DNA of 64,000 bases from Maridesulfovibrio sp. (GTDB lineage: Bacteria > Desulfobacterota > Desulfovibrionia > Desulfovibrionales > Desulfovibrionaceae), in assembly GCF_963666665.1 (NCBI RefSeq), contig NZ_OY762999.1, positions 3,043,501-3,107,500 of the forward strand. The letters are read 5' to 3'. The notes under the pieces were generated by a model. It saw only the letters and a program-made list of their open reading frames with translations, did no database searches and was not told the origin of the DNA. Positions 25,390 to 34,421 of the stretch are shown piece after piece. Positions within the stretch are counted from its first letter, which is position 1. Each line of letters opens with the position of its first letter. A program made the position numbers and the translations under genes.

Positions 25390-26039
25390 TGACCGGAACG
25401 CCGCTCTGGGAAAAATCCATCCTCCGCAATGCCGCCGGAAACACCCTGCGCCCCGGAGGATTTACCCTCACCGACCGTGCCGCTAAGTTGTCCCGGCTGA
25501 AGCCCGGTGCACGGGTTCTGGATGTGGGCTGTGGGCTGGGCGCAACGGTTGAACATCTGCATGACAGACACGGTTTCAAAGCCTTCGGCATGGATTATTC
25601 CCCGCGCCAGCTTTCCGAAGCACCGACATATCTGCCGCTGACCCGCGCTGACGGCTCTAACCTGCCCTATGCAGACTCCTGTTTTGACGCCGTTTTCTGC
25701 GAATGCGTGCTCTCGTTAATGCCTAGTAAGGAAAAATCTATTCTAGAATTCAAGCGAGTACTCACAAAAGGTGGAAAACTGATTATCAGTGACCTTTACC
25801 AACGTGGAAAAGGGCAGAATAAATGCAGTGACGGATCATGTGCCAGTACGCCGCTTTATCTGGGACGCATAGAACAGATTTTTAAAGAAAACGAAATGCA
25901 GATAACGACAATCGAAGACCATTCCAGACTGCTGGTTGAATTGGCCGCAAAATTGGTTTTCGCCGGAGAAAAGAATCCCACAGCAGGGCAGAATTGCTGC
26001 GACCGCCCCGGTTATATGTTGTTGATCGCTGAATATTAA
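25389..26039 (+). CDS. DVU_1556-type SAM-dependent methyltransferase
   Basis: A 216-residue class I methyltransferase with motif I VLDVGCGLGATV (about residues 39-50), acidic ribose-binding D after GFKAFGMDYS, and post-I LPYADSCFDAVFCE. A cluster of cysteines (CSDGSCAS near 140; NCCDRPG near 205) is unusual for the family and suggests a redox- or metal-related substrate. One-base overlap with the mini-protein gene. The substrate is unknown; it always seems to keep company with the radical SAM gene in this locus type. Confidence 0.85.
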   Translation: MTGTPLWEKSILRNAAGNTLRPGGFTLTDRAAKLSRLKPGARVLDVGCGLGATVEHLHDRHGFKAFGMDYSPRQLSEAPTYLPLTRADGSNLPYADSCFDAVFCECVLSLMPSKEKSILEFKRVLTKGGKLIISDLYQRGKGQNKCSDGSCASTPLYLGRIEQIFKENEMQITTIEDHSRLLVELAAKLVFAGEKNPTAGQNCCDRPGYMLLIAEY

Positions 26040-26064
26040 TGGCTTCGACGCCGGAGACTACTAA

Positions 26065-26529
26065 ATGACCGACACAGATATCAGAATAATGCAACTTAAC
26101 GGCGCTGGTTACTGCTGCGCCCAGATAATGATCATCCTCTGCCTTGATAACCTGCAGCAGGAAAATCCTGACCTTGTGCGAGCAGCGCAAGGCTTATGCA
26201 TGGGCATGGGCGACTGTGCCGGAACCTGCGGCATATTGAGCGGAGGTCTCTGCGCGCTGGGACTTTATGCGGGCAAGGGAACTGACGTTGAGACGGCTGA
26301 AGATAATTATCCCCTGCTGGTGGAAACCTTTCGGGAATGGTTCAAGGAAAGGGTCAGCACAGAATTCGGCGGCATAAAATGCAGCGATATTCTGGACGGG
26401 GAATGCGGAGCACCGAGGGCGGACCGTTGCGGAGTTCTGCTCGGCGAAGCATATGCTCAACTGGTGAATATTTTACTGGAAAACGGATTTGATCCGGCTG
26501 TTGGAAGGGATGATTCTGATGGATATTAG
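26065..26529 (+). CDS. C-GCAxxG-C-C family protein (DVU_1555 type)
   Basis: A 154-residue protein of the C_GCAxxG_C_C family: the motif appears as GYCCAQI early, then CMGMGDCAGTCG and GGLCALG, followed by CSDIL and CGAPRADRC. Families of this kind are thought to bind a redox cofactor or metal through the spaced cysteines. It starts 25 bases after the methyltransferase and its last codons overlap the start of the radical SAM gene. Confidence 0.85.
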   Translation: MTDTDIRIMQLNGAGYCCAQIMIILCLDNLQQENPDLVRAAQGLCMGMGDCAGTCGILSGGLCALGLYAGKGTDVETAEDNYPLLVETFREWFKERVSTEFGGIKCSDILDGECGAPRADRCGVLLGEAYAQLVNILLENGFDPAVGRDDSDGY

Positions 26530-27868
26530 TTTTGATGTTGCTGCGACAGAATCCCTCTGCCCGGTCTGCCTGAAAAAAATTTCTGCGCATAGAGTTACTG
26601 AAAACGGCGAAAGCCGCATTGTAAAAGAATGTCCGGAACACGGGAAATTCAGCACTCCCTTCTGGCGGGGTGACCCCGCAATTTCCGGCTGGTCACGTCC
26701 TAAAATCCCCTCGGCTCCCCCGGTGATGGATACAACTGAAAGCAAGGGTTGTCCTTTTGATTGCGGTCTTTGCCCGGACCACAACCAGCACACCTGCACC
26801 ACATTGGTTGAAATAACATGGCGTTGCGATTTAAACTGCAAGGTCTGCTTTGCATCAGCAGGACAGAAAGTCCCGGCTGATCCGACCATTCCTGAACTGG
26901 ACAAACTGCTGCAAAAAGTCCGCGCCACTGCCGGACCGTGCAACCTGCAGCTTTCCGGCGGCGAACCGGCTGTACGCGACGATCTGCCACGCATTGCCGA
27001 ACTGGCCAAAAGGCATGGTTTTCCATTTGTGCAGGTCAATACAAATGGAGTGAGAGTAGCCCAAGCCCCCGGATTGGCAAAACGCTGGTCTGCAAGCGGG
27101 GTAGATTCCGCATTTTTGCAATTCGACGGCACCAATGACCATATTTACAAGACCATCAGGGGCCGCAACCTGCTGGAAGAGAAAATTAAAGCAATTGAGA
27201 ACCTCACTGCGGCGGGGATCGGGGTAGTACTGGTGCCTACGGTTGTTCCCGGCGTAAACGACGATGACATCGGAGAAATCCTGAAACTGGCTGTTTCATA
27301 CGCTCCGGGAGTTCGCGGGGTACATTTCCAGCCGGTCAGTTATTTCGGACGCTATCCCACCCCGCCTTCAGACGACATGCGCATTACCCTGCCCGAAATC
27401 ATGACCGCCTTAGAGGAACAGAGCGGGACGCTGGTCCATCGGGAGGATTTCATGCCTCCGGGCTGTGAACACTCCCTGTGCTCCTTCCACGCGAATTATC
27501 TGGTAATGGAAGACGGCAGCTTAAAAAAACTGTCCGCCAAAAAGGAAGGCTGCTGCACCCCTAAACCGGCTTCCGAAGGGGCAGATAAATCCAAGGCTTT
27601 CGTGCGCCGTCAGTGGTCAGCACCGGGGGAAACCTGCGAGTGCCAAAAACCGCTGGACGATCTCGACCGCTTTTTGAACCGGGCCAAGACCCACATTCTG
27701 GCAATATCCGGAATGGCATTTCAAGATGCATGGACACTTGACCTTGACCGCTTAAAAGGGTGTTGTATCCACGTGGCCGATCCCGACGGCAGGCTTATTC
27801 CTTTCTGTGCCTACAATCTTACTGCCATGGACGGCTCCACCTTATACAGGAGGATGATTGATGACTGA
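26519..27868 (+). CDS. Radical SAM protein, TrsS/DVU_1554 type
   Basis: A 449-residue radical SAM enzyme. The [4Fe-4S] motif CDLNCKVC (CxxxCxxC) lies near residue 100, and GGEP follows near 145. N-terminal cysteines (CPVC, CPEHG, CPFDCGLCPDH) resemble MoaA-like radical SAM proteins. The C-terminal part has KEGCCTP, where some relatives carry selenocysteine; here it is plain Cys with no in-frame TGA. ATG 26519 is chosen because GGAAGG sits 10 bases upstream; it overlaps the previous gene by 11 bases. Substrate unknown; a modification needed for the aldehyde oxidoreductase system is likely. Confidence 0.85.
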   Translation: MDISFDVAATESLCPVCLKKISAHRVTENGESRIVKECPEHGKFSTPFWRGDPAISGWSRPKIPSAPPVMDTTESKGCPFDCGLCPDHNQHTCTTLVEITWRCDLNCKVCFASAGQKVPADPTIPELDKLLQKVRATAGPCNLQLSGGEPAVRDDLPRIAELAKRHGFPFVQVNTNGVRVAQAPGLAKRWSASGVDSAFLQFDGTNDHIYKTIRGRNLLEEKIKAIENLTAAGIGVVLVPTVVPGVNDDDIGEILKLAVSYAPGVRGVHFQPVSYFGRYPTPPSDDMRITLPEIMTALEEQSGTLVHREDFMPPGCEHSLCSFHANYLVMEDGSLKKLSAKKEGCCTPKPASEGADKSKAFVRRQWSAPGETCECQKPLDDLDRFLNRAKTHILAISGMAFQDAWTLDLDRLKGCCIHVADPDGRLIPFCAYNLTAMDGSTLYRRMIDD

Positions 27869-29195
27869 ACGCCCGCTGGGTAAATGGCTCAATCTACGCA
27901 TGGGCCGTGATCCCGAGATGCAACCTGTCTCTGTGCGCGAACTGCAGGAATGGCAGTTTGCGTCTTTGCGCCAGACACTGTTTCAAGCAGTAAGAAACTG
28001 TCCCTTCTATCATGAGCGACTGGCCGGAGTTCAAACCGGAGCCGTACACTATCCTGCGGACCTCGAAAAACTTCCCTTCACCACCGCGGAAGACCTGCGC
28101 AACGGTCCCGAGAATTTTCTCTGTGTCTCACAGGACGAAGTTGCCCGAGCCGTCACTCTGGCCAGCTCCGGCTCCAGCGGCCCGCCCAAAAGACTATTTT
28201 TCACAGCCGGAGACCTTGAGCGGACCATCGAATTTTTCCAGTACGGAATGTCCCCCATGCTTAAGGAAGGGGAAACCATTCTGGCAATCCTGCCTGACTC
28301 CCGCCCCGGAGGAGTAGGCTCACTCTTCGCGGAATCAATTTCACTACTGGGCGGCGAAACCGTGCTTCCGGTCAATCCTTCATATATCAGCACCCTGCTC
28401 AACCTGCTGCTCGACAGCCATGCCAGCTGCATTTTAGGTCCGGCTATCCAGATTCATGCCTTAGCCCGGATGTTGGAAAGCAAGGGGATCACCATCAACC
28501 ATGTCCGCTCAGTGCTGCTCTGCTGGGATGTGCTGCCGCAGACCAGCATGCAGACTATTGCCCGGGTATTCGGCTGCGAAGTATTTTCCCACTGGGGCAT
28601 GACTGAGACCTGCCTCGGCGGAGGAGTGGAATGTCACTCCGGTTCAGGCATGCATCTGCGCGAACCGGACTTCTTTGTGGAAATCATCAACCCGGCCACG
28701 GGAAAGCAGATTCCGGACGGACACAAAGGCGAAATTGTTATCAGCACCCTTTCCCGCAGGGCCATGCCCCTGATCCGCTACCGTACCGGTGATGTAGGCT
28801 GCATCATGCCTGATGAATGTTCCTGCGGCCTGCCGCTGCGCAGACTGGGGGCAGTAGAAGGCAGGCTTGATGACGGCATAATTCTGCCCGGCGGCACCAG
28901 ATTGGACTTGGGTGAACTGAATAATATTATCCTTGCCCATAAAGATATTCTCGACTTCACGGTTGATTATCATACTGATGAACTGGCCCTGTCTTTCAAA
29001 CTGGATGTACTGCCCGAAAGCAAACCAAGCCCGGAAATAAAACAAATGCTTATGGGTTATCCCAAAATCCAGCAGGCTTGTGCCAACCACAATTTGAAAA
29101 TATCAACCAGACTTGCTAATCAGAACGGCACTATCCATTCCGGATTCGGCAAGCGTTCCATAACAGTAAACCCGATAAAGGCCGGTATCCTATGA
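27861..29195 (+). CDS. AMP-dependent CoA ligase-like protein (DVU_1553 type)
   Basis: A 444-residue member of the phenylacetate-CoA ligase branch of adenylate-forming enzymes: P-loop-like ASSGSSGPPKRLFFT (about residues 96-110), HWGMTE (about 251), and YRTGDVG (about 308). The family activates a carboxylate as acyl-AMP and then usually forms a CoA thioester. Starts at ATG 27861 with AGGAGG 7 bases upstream, overlapping the radical SAM stop. It could activate the acid produced by Mop, or act in cofactor modification. Confidence 0.87.
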   Translation: MTERPLGKWLNLRMGRDPEMQPVSVRELQEWQFASLRQTLFQAVRNCPFYHERLAGVQTGAVHYPADLEKLPFTTAEDLRNGPENFLCVSQDEVARAVTLASSGSSGPPKRLFFTAGDLERTIEFFQYGMSPMLKEGETILAILPDSRPGGVGSLFAESISLLGGETVLPVNPSYISTLLNLLLDSHASCILGPAIQIHALARMLESKGITINHVRSVLLCWDVLPQTSMQTIARVFGCEVFSHWGMTETCLGGGVECHSGSGMHLREPDFFVEIINPATGKQIPDGHKGEIVISTLSRRAMPLIRYRTGDVGCIMPDECSCGLPLRRLGAVEGRLDDGIILPGGTRLDLGELNNIILAHKDILDFTVDYHTDELALSFKLDVLPESKPSPEIKQMLMGYPKIQQACANHNLKISTRLANQNGTIHSGFGKRSITVNPIKAGIL

Positions 29196-30229
29196 AAAAA
29201 CTTATTTCCAACCTCTGTACCCAGCTCGAATCCGGCAACGACCTCATTCTGGCTTCAATTGTAAAAAGCTCCGGTTCCACTCCCCGTTCTTCGGGCAGCA
29301 AGATGCTCGTCATGCGCGACGGCTCTATTGACGGAACCATCGGGGGCGGACTGGTCGAAGCTCTGGTTCAGAAAGAAGCCGCAAAACTTTTTAACGAACC
29401 GGCAAATACTGTATCTTTCCGTGAGTTTGACCTCTCCAATGAACTTGCGGCCAATGCGGATATGATCTGCGGTGGACACGTGGAAGTAATGCTGGAGCAC
29501 CTTCCTGCGGAACAGGAAACCATAGCTGTTTTTTCCGCTGTGAACGAGGCTTTGCGCAGCGGCAAACACTCAGTACTGTTCACTGTTTCTGTGGAGGGGG
29601 CTATCAAGGAAAGGCAGGCCGTGCGTCCATGTTGCCAATTGCCGCAACTTCAATCTGCTGAAGAAAAAGAAGCAACCAGACTGCTTGAAGCAGCCCTTAA
29701 ATCCGGCACTCCGGTAATGGAGAATATTGCAGGAGCACTGCTTACCACTGAAGCATTTATTCCTCAGCCGGACCTCTTCATTTTCGGCGCCGGACACGTT
29801 TCCCGGCCAACGGCAGAGCTGGCCTCAGCAGTTAATTTCCGTACAGTAGTACTGGATGACCGAGCAGATTTCGCTAACAGGGAAAGATTCCCGCAGGCTG
29901 CTGAAATCCATGTCCTGCCCGATTTCAAAGAATGTTTTACAGGACTGGAGGTAAACGACAATTCGTACATAATTATCGTAACCAGAGGTCATTTACACGA
30001 TAAGACTGTGTTGGGGCAGGCATTAGCCACCCCGGCCCGCTACGTGGGCATGATCGGCAGTTCCAAAAAACGCAACGCCATATACGATGCCCTGCGCGAA
30101 GAGGGAGTTGCGCAGAAAGAAATCGACCGTTGCCACTGCCCGATAGGCCTTTCAATCGGAGCACAGACACCTGAAGAAATCGCGGTATCAATTGTAGGAG
30201 AACTGATCCAAAAACGTGCCGGGGGTTGA
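29192..30229 (+). CDS. xdhC: XdhC/CoxI-type molybdenum cofactor chaperone
   Basis: A 345-residue XdhC family protein: N-terminal XdhC_CoxI domain (GSTPRSSGSKMLV, IGGGLVEA) and C-terminal Rossmann domain (FIFGAGHVSRPTAELA; GMIGSSKKR). XdhC binds molybdenum cofactor, supports its sulfuration and hands it to xanthine-oxidase-family enzymes. This is what mop needs. Four-base overlap with the ligase gene. Confidence 0.94.
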   Translation: MKKLISNLCTQLESGNDLILASIVKSSGSTPRSSGSKMLVMRDGSIDGTIGGGLVEALVQKEAAKLFNEPANTVSFREFDLSNELAANADMICGGHVEVMLEHLPAEQETIAVFSAVNEALRSGKHSVLFTVSVEGAIKERQAVRPCCQLPQLQSAEEKEATRLLEAALKSGTPVMENIAGALLTTEAFIPQPDLFIFGAGHVSRPTAELASAVNFRTVVLDDRADFANRERFPQAAEIHVLPDFKECFTGLEVNDNSYIIIVTRGHLHDKTVLGQALATPARYVGMIGSSKKRNAIYDALREEGVAQKEIDRCHCPIGLSIGAQTPEEIAVSIVGELIQKRAGG

Positions 30230-30231
30230 AC

Positions 30232-31368
30232 ATGAAAATTTACGGACTGATTCTGGCGGCTGGTTTTTCGTCGCGCATGGGCAAGCTGAAAGCACTGCTG
30301 CCGCTTGACGGCTGTACTGTTCTTTCACGCTGCATCCGCTCACTGGTAAACGGCGGTGCTTCCGATGTCTTTGTTGTCACCGGGCACAAGGCGGATCAGG
30401 TCGGAGCTGAGGCAAAAGTGCTGGACATGCATGAAATTTTCAACCCTGACTATGAACAGGGTATGTTTTCCTCTGTCAGGGCCGGAGTTCAAGGCCTGCC
30501 GAGCGACACCGCGGCCTTTCTGGTACTCCCGGTGGATATCCCGCTGGTGCGCTCATCAACTATCCGAGCTCTGACCTTTGACTATTCCTCTGCCCCGGCA
30601 GACATCATTTATCCCAGCTTTCGGGGCGAACGGGGCCATCCCCCGCTGATCAGCGCCAAACTGATCCCTGAAATCCTTGCCCATGACGGAAAGGGAGGAT
30701 TGCGCGCTGTCCTTGAACGGCATGACCACAATGCCCGGGAACTCAGCATGCCCGACCTTGGTATCCTGCGTGATCTGGACACACCGGAAGATTATGAACA
30801 GGCCCTTGTTATCTCCCGCCGCCGCATCCCCCTGCCGGAGGAATGCGAAGCTCTCTGGGAACTGGCCGATACTCCGCACCAGACCCGTGAACATTGTAAA
30901 ACTGTAGCCGAAGCGGCCTGTCTCATGGCTAAAGCCCTGAATAAAACCCGCAGCAATCAGAAAAGATTGGACCTCAATGTGGTCAAATGTGCTGCATTGA
31001 TGCACGACATTGCCAAGCTCAAACGCAACCACGAAGCAGCAGGAGCGGCCATTCTTGCCGGCTACGGTTTTTCCGGCATTGCCGATATTGTAGCCGCCCA
31101 CAGGGACACTGACATTAAACCTGAATCTCCGCTCACGGAACAGGAAATAGTATTTCTGGCCGACAAACTCTTCCAAGGAACCACGCCGGTCTCTCTGGAT
31201 CAGCGTTATGGAAAAACCCTCGAAAGATGGAAGGATGACCCCGAAGCCGTAACCGCCATTACTGGTAGACTTTCACGAGCTAAAGACCTCCTCCAGAGAT
31301 ATGAGCAGGAAGCGGGAATCAGCGTTCCCTGCCACCTGCCCCGATTGATGGCCAAGGAACTTGTATGA
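30232..31368 (+). CDS. MocA-like cytidylyltransferase fused to an HD domain
   Basis: A 378-residue fusion. Residues 1-190 are a MobA/MocA-type NTP transferase (LAAGFSSRMGKLKALLPL, then LPVDIPLV holding the metal-binding Asp, and GHPPLIS); MocA makes molybdopterin cytosine dinucleotide, the cofactor form of Desulfovibrio Mop. Residues about 205-340 are an HD phosphohydrolase domain (REHCKTV, MHDIAK, AAHRD). The HD substrate is unknown; it may remove a nucleotide by-product. ATG 30232 follows the xdhC stop by 2 bases. Matches the DVU_1551-type protein. Confidence 0.88.
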   Translation: MKIYGLILAAGFSSRMGKLKALLPLDGCTVLSRCIRSLVNGGASDVFVVTGHKADQVGAEAKVLDMHEIFNPDYEQGMFSSVRAGVQGLPSDTAAFLVLPVDIPLVRSSTIRALTFDYSSAPADIIYPSFRGERGHPPLISAKLIPEILAHDGKGGLRAVLERHDHNARELSMPDLGILRDLDTPEDYEQALVISRRRIPLPEECEALWELADTPHQTREHCKTVAEAACLMAKALNKTRSNQKRLDLNVVKCAALMHDIAKLKRNHEAAGAAILAGYGFSGIADIVAAHRDTDIKPESPLTEQEIVFLADKLFQGTTPVSLDQRYGKTLERWKDDPEAVTAITGRLSRAKDLLQRYEQEAGISVPCHLPRLMAKELV

Positions 31369-31985
31369 TTGTACTCATCCGCCACGGTGAGATTGAAGGA
31401 GGCAAGGGCCGTGCCGTGGGTCAGATTGACCTGCCCCTTTCAGAAAACGGACTTAGGCAGGCTGCGCAACTGGCTGATTCCTTGGATACCTTCCAACCAC
31501 GGCGTATCTATTGCAGTCCCCTGACCAGAACAGTGCAGACTGTATCATTTATTGAAAAGCAATATTCTCTTAAGGCAATTCATGTCCCTGAAATCAAAGA
31601 GATCAATCTTGGAGAATGGGATGGATTGGACTTTGCCGAACTGAAAGAAGTTTATCCTCATGACTACAAAAAACGAGGAGAGGACATTGCCGGTTTTCGC
31701 GCTCCGGGAGGGGAAAATTTTAGTGATGTCAGAAAACGGGTCAGTTCTTTTCTGAGCGGCCTTGATGCCACCTCCACGGTGATTGCGGTCACCCATGCCG
31801 GAGTAATCAGAACAATTATGCATATTGTACTGGGCTTTCCGCTGGACAACATTTTCAGGATGAAACCGGACTACTGTCATGCAACAGTTATCACCGGGAA
31901 TAAAGGAGGATTCAACTTGCAGGCATATAACCTTCCGCCGACTCCGGGACTGGGCGACCATCTGCAAACACTTATGCCGGATTGA
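31365..31985 (+). CDS. Histidine phosphatase family protein
   Basis: A 206-residue phosphoglycerate-mutase-like phosphatase with the RHGE motif at residues 6-9, second Arg in SPLTRTVQT, and the second catalytic His in VTHAG. The same family includes alpha-ribazole phosphatase CobC, but no cobalamin gene is adjacent here; the 4-base overlap with the MocA/HD gene ties it to the molybdenum operon. Substrate unknown. Confidence 0.85.
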   Translation: MIVLIRHGEIEGGKGRAVGQIDLPLSENGLRQAAQLADSLDTFQPRRIYCSPLTRTVQTVSFIEKQYSLKAIHVPEIKEINLGEWDGLDFAELKEVYPHDYKKRGEDIAGFRAPGGENFSDVRKRVSSFLSGLDATSTVIAVTHAGVIRTIMHIVLGFPLDNIFRMKPDYCHATVITGNKGGFNLQAYNLPPTPGLGDHLQTLMPD

Positions 31986-32085
31986 GGTCGATTCCCCTGC
32001 CCTTGACTTATTTCCCATGCAGGCCGACAATCAAACAATGCAATAATTATATACAGATAGACATAATTCTAAGAAGAGGAAGTAT

Positions 32086-33228
32086 ATGCAGGTAACCAAA
32101 TTCGCCATCCCGGAAGTCATTTTCGGAAACGGCAGCATCACTTATCTGGCTTCATGCGCCCAAAGGCTGGGAGCCAAACGGGTCCTGCTGGTAAGTGACA
32201 AAGGATTGGAAGAGTCCGGCTGGGTACGAATCATCATCAATCTTCTTAAAGCCGCCAATCTGGACTGCATATATTTCGACGGCCTGACAGCCAACCCGCG
32301 GGCCTGCCAGATTCAACAGGGAGCCCAGCTTTACCGTGAGAACAAGGCCGATGTCATCATCGGACTGGGCGGAGGCAGCCCCATCGACGCGTCCAAGGGC
32401 ATTGCCACCATCGTCAGCAACGGCGGAGAAATTCACGACTATGAAGGTGCGAACCGCATCAGCCGCCCGTTGCCTCCCATGATCCTGATCCCGACCACTG
32501 CCGGAAGCGGTTCCGATGTTTCACAATACGCCATCATCACCGACAAGAAGCGTAAGGTGAAAATGGCCATTATCAGCCGCTCACTGGTACCAAATATTTC
32601 TATCATCGACCCAGACCTGCTGGTGACCAAACCCCGTGAACTCATCCTTGCCTCGGCAGTGGATGCCTTGGCCCATGCCATTGAATCATATGTTTCCCGG
32701 CTGGCTTCCCCCTTTACGGAATCACAGGCCCTGACCGCAATCAGGCTCATTGCCGGAAACATCAAGACTGCTGCAAACTCCAAGGATTCTGAAGCATTGA
32801 AGAATCTTTCCATTGCCAGCACTGCTGCAGGCATGTCTTTCAGCAATGCGGGGCTGGGAGTAGGACACTCTCTGGCCCACTCCCTCGGCGGGCGTTACGA
32901 TGTTACCCATGGCTTGACCTTGCCAATCCTGCTTCCTTCTGTTGTCCGCTTCAATAAATATTGCTCTGAAAGGAAAATGGAAACCATTGCCCGAACAATT
33001 AACAGCAGCTGTCCGGCACCGATGAGACAAAAAAAACGGGACCTGAGTGCAATACTGCAATCCATGTTCGAAGAGCTGGGTATTCCTATGCGTTTACGCG
33101 ACATTGTACCGGACAATGACCAGATGGAAGAAATCTGCCGTCTTGCGGCCAGAGATGCCTGCACGGTAACCAACCCGCGGGAAGCGGACTGTGAAGACTT
33201 AATGTCCATATGTGCGGAGGCTTGGTAA
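32086..33228 (+). CDS. Iron-containing alcohol dehydrogenase
   Basis: A 380-residue group III (iron) alcohol dehydrogenase that interconverts alcohols and aldehydes with NAD(P). Nucleotide-binding motif GLGGGSPIDASKG (about residues 93-105); metal ligands in DALAHAIES, GVGHSLAHSLGG and DVTHG. Possibly linked in metabolism with Mop, which oxidises the aldehyde product. AAGAAGAGG precedes the ATG. It shares the TAATG junction with the kinase gene, so enzyme and two-component system form one operon. Confidence 0.93.
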   Translation: MQVTKFAIPEVIFGNGSITYLASCAQRLGAKRVLLVSDKGLEESGWVRIIINLLKAANLDCIYFDGLTANPRACQIQQGAQLYRENKADVIIGLGGGSPIDASKGIATIVSNGGEIHDYEGANRISRPLPPMILIPTTAGSGSDVSQYAIITDKKRKVKMAIISRSLVPNISIIDPDLLVTKPRELILASAVDALAHAIESYVSRLASPFTESQALTAIRLIAGNIKTAANSKDSEALKNLSIASTAAGMSFSNAGLGVGHSLAHSLGGRYDVTHGLTLPILLPSVVRFNKYCSERKMETIARTINSSCPAPMRQKKRDLSAILQSMFEELGIPMRLRDIVPDNDQMEEICRLAARDACTVTNPREADCEDLMSICAEAW

Positions 33229-34418
33229 TGAACAACAAAACCGCACTGCACGACCTGATAGGAATTGAGCATCACAAGCTTAACTTCTTTCAGGAACTCC
33301 AACAGAATATTGAAGAGCTGAAGGAAATCAACCGCGAATCCGAAGATCAGCGCTGTGAGATTGCGGCCATCCTCGACGGAATAACCGATGTTATGATGGT
33401 CCTTTCCGAAGACCTGGAAATCATTTCTGTGAACCGTGTCTTTGAACAGCTTTTCCCCGGCCTCAATCCCATTGGCAAGAAATGCTACACCCTGTTCAGG
33501 GAAAGCGAACATCCCTGCTCGGAATGTCCGGCTTTCAAATCCCTTTCCACCAACTCGGTCTGTAAAGATACCGCGATCTTTCGCATTGACGGCAAAAACC
33601 TGCAATTCGACATGGTAGCATCTCCGCTCAAAACTCCCGGAACCGAGGAGGACCGCATCCTGATTTTCAAGCGCGATGTGACCATGGAAAAGGAATATCA
33701 GGCCAAATTCTATCAGGCGGAGAAAATGGCTACTATCGGTGTTCTTGCGGCCGGTGTTGCCCACGAAATAAACAATCCCATGGCCGCTGTGGCTGGATTT
33801 GCCGAAGGTATCCAGCGCAGGCTGACCCGGCTGGATGATAAAATCCCCGATGAACTTGCAGAAGATCTTTACGACTACACCAACACAATCCTCAAAGAAT
33901 GTCTGCGTTGTCAGGACATCGTCAAGACCCTGCTTTCTTTCAGCCGCCCGGTTGCCTCGGAATTCATACCTGTGAACATTAATCAGGTTGCGCAAGACAC
34001 CTTGCGCTTGCTGGACCACCAGTTCCGGCGCTACCAACAGATGGAACTTGAAGTTATACTGGCTTCTCCCATGCAATCCATACTCGGCAATGAGGCCCAG
34101 CTCAAACAGGTTCTTCTCAACCTGCTGACTAATGCGGTTGATGCCATTGAGCATAACGGAAAGATCAACATTGAAACCTTCATTGAAAATGAACATGTAG
34201 GAGTCCGGGTAAGCGACTCCGGCTGCGGCATCCCCGAAGCAAGTCGTGATATGCTCTTTGAACCTTTCTTCACCACCAAACAGGTGGGCAAGGGGATCGG
34301 AATCGGGCTATCCACCTGTTACAACATCGTACGCGAGCACAACGGCGAAATCATAGTAGACAGTGAAGTGGGCAAAGGGTCCAGCTTTACGGTACTTTTC
34401 CCCCTGCAGAGAGATTAA
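33228..34418 (+). CDS. Cytoplasmic PAS-domain sensor histidine kinase
   Basis: A 396-residue kinase without membrane segments. It has a PAS domain (about 40-150) containing KCYTLFRESEHPCSECP, a cysteine motif (C-x10-C-x2-C) common in redox-type PAS domains; then HisKA with VAHEINNPMAA (phosphorylated His about 180), and HATPase with N box NLLTNAVDAI, DSGCGIP, and GKGIGIGLST. ATG 33228 has GGAGG 7 bases upstream and overlaps the dehydrogenase stop. Its partner is the NtrC-type regulator three bases downstream. Likely senses a redox state or a cytoplasmic metabolite. Confidence 0.93.
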   Translation: MNNKTALHDLIGIEHHKLNFFQELQQNIEELKEINRESEDQRCEIAAILDGITDVMMVLSEDLEIISVNRVFEQLFPGLNPIGKKCYTLFRESEHPCSECPAFKSLSTNSVCKDTAIFRIDGKNLQFDMVASPLKTPGTEEDRILIFKRDVTMEKEYQAKFYQAEKMATIGVLAAGVAHEINNPMAAVAGFAEGIQRRLTRLDDKIPDELAEDLYDYTNTILKECLRCQDIVKTLLSFSRPVASEFIPVNINQVAQDTLRLLDHQFRRYQQMELEVILASPMQSILGNEAQLKQVLLNLLTNAVDAIEHNGKINIETFIENEHVGVRVSDSGCGIPEASRDMLFEPFFTTKQVGKGIGIGLSTCYNIVREHNGEIIVDSEVGKGSSFTVLFPLQRD

Positions 34419-34421
34419 GAA

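Noticed and set aside
26519..27868. Selenocysteine in the radical SAM protein
   Set aside because: Relatives can be selenoproteins, but here the position is Cys and there is no in-frame TGA.
32895..34196. 433-codon open frame antisense to the dehydrogenase and kinase
   Set aside because: Shadow of two well-supported genes.
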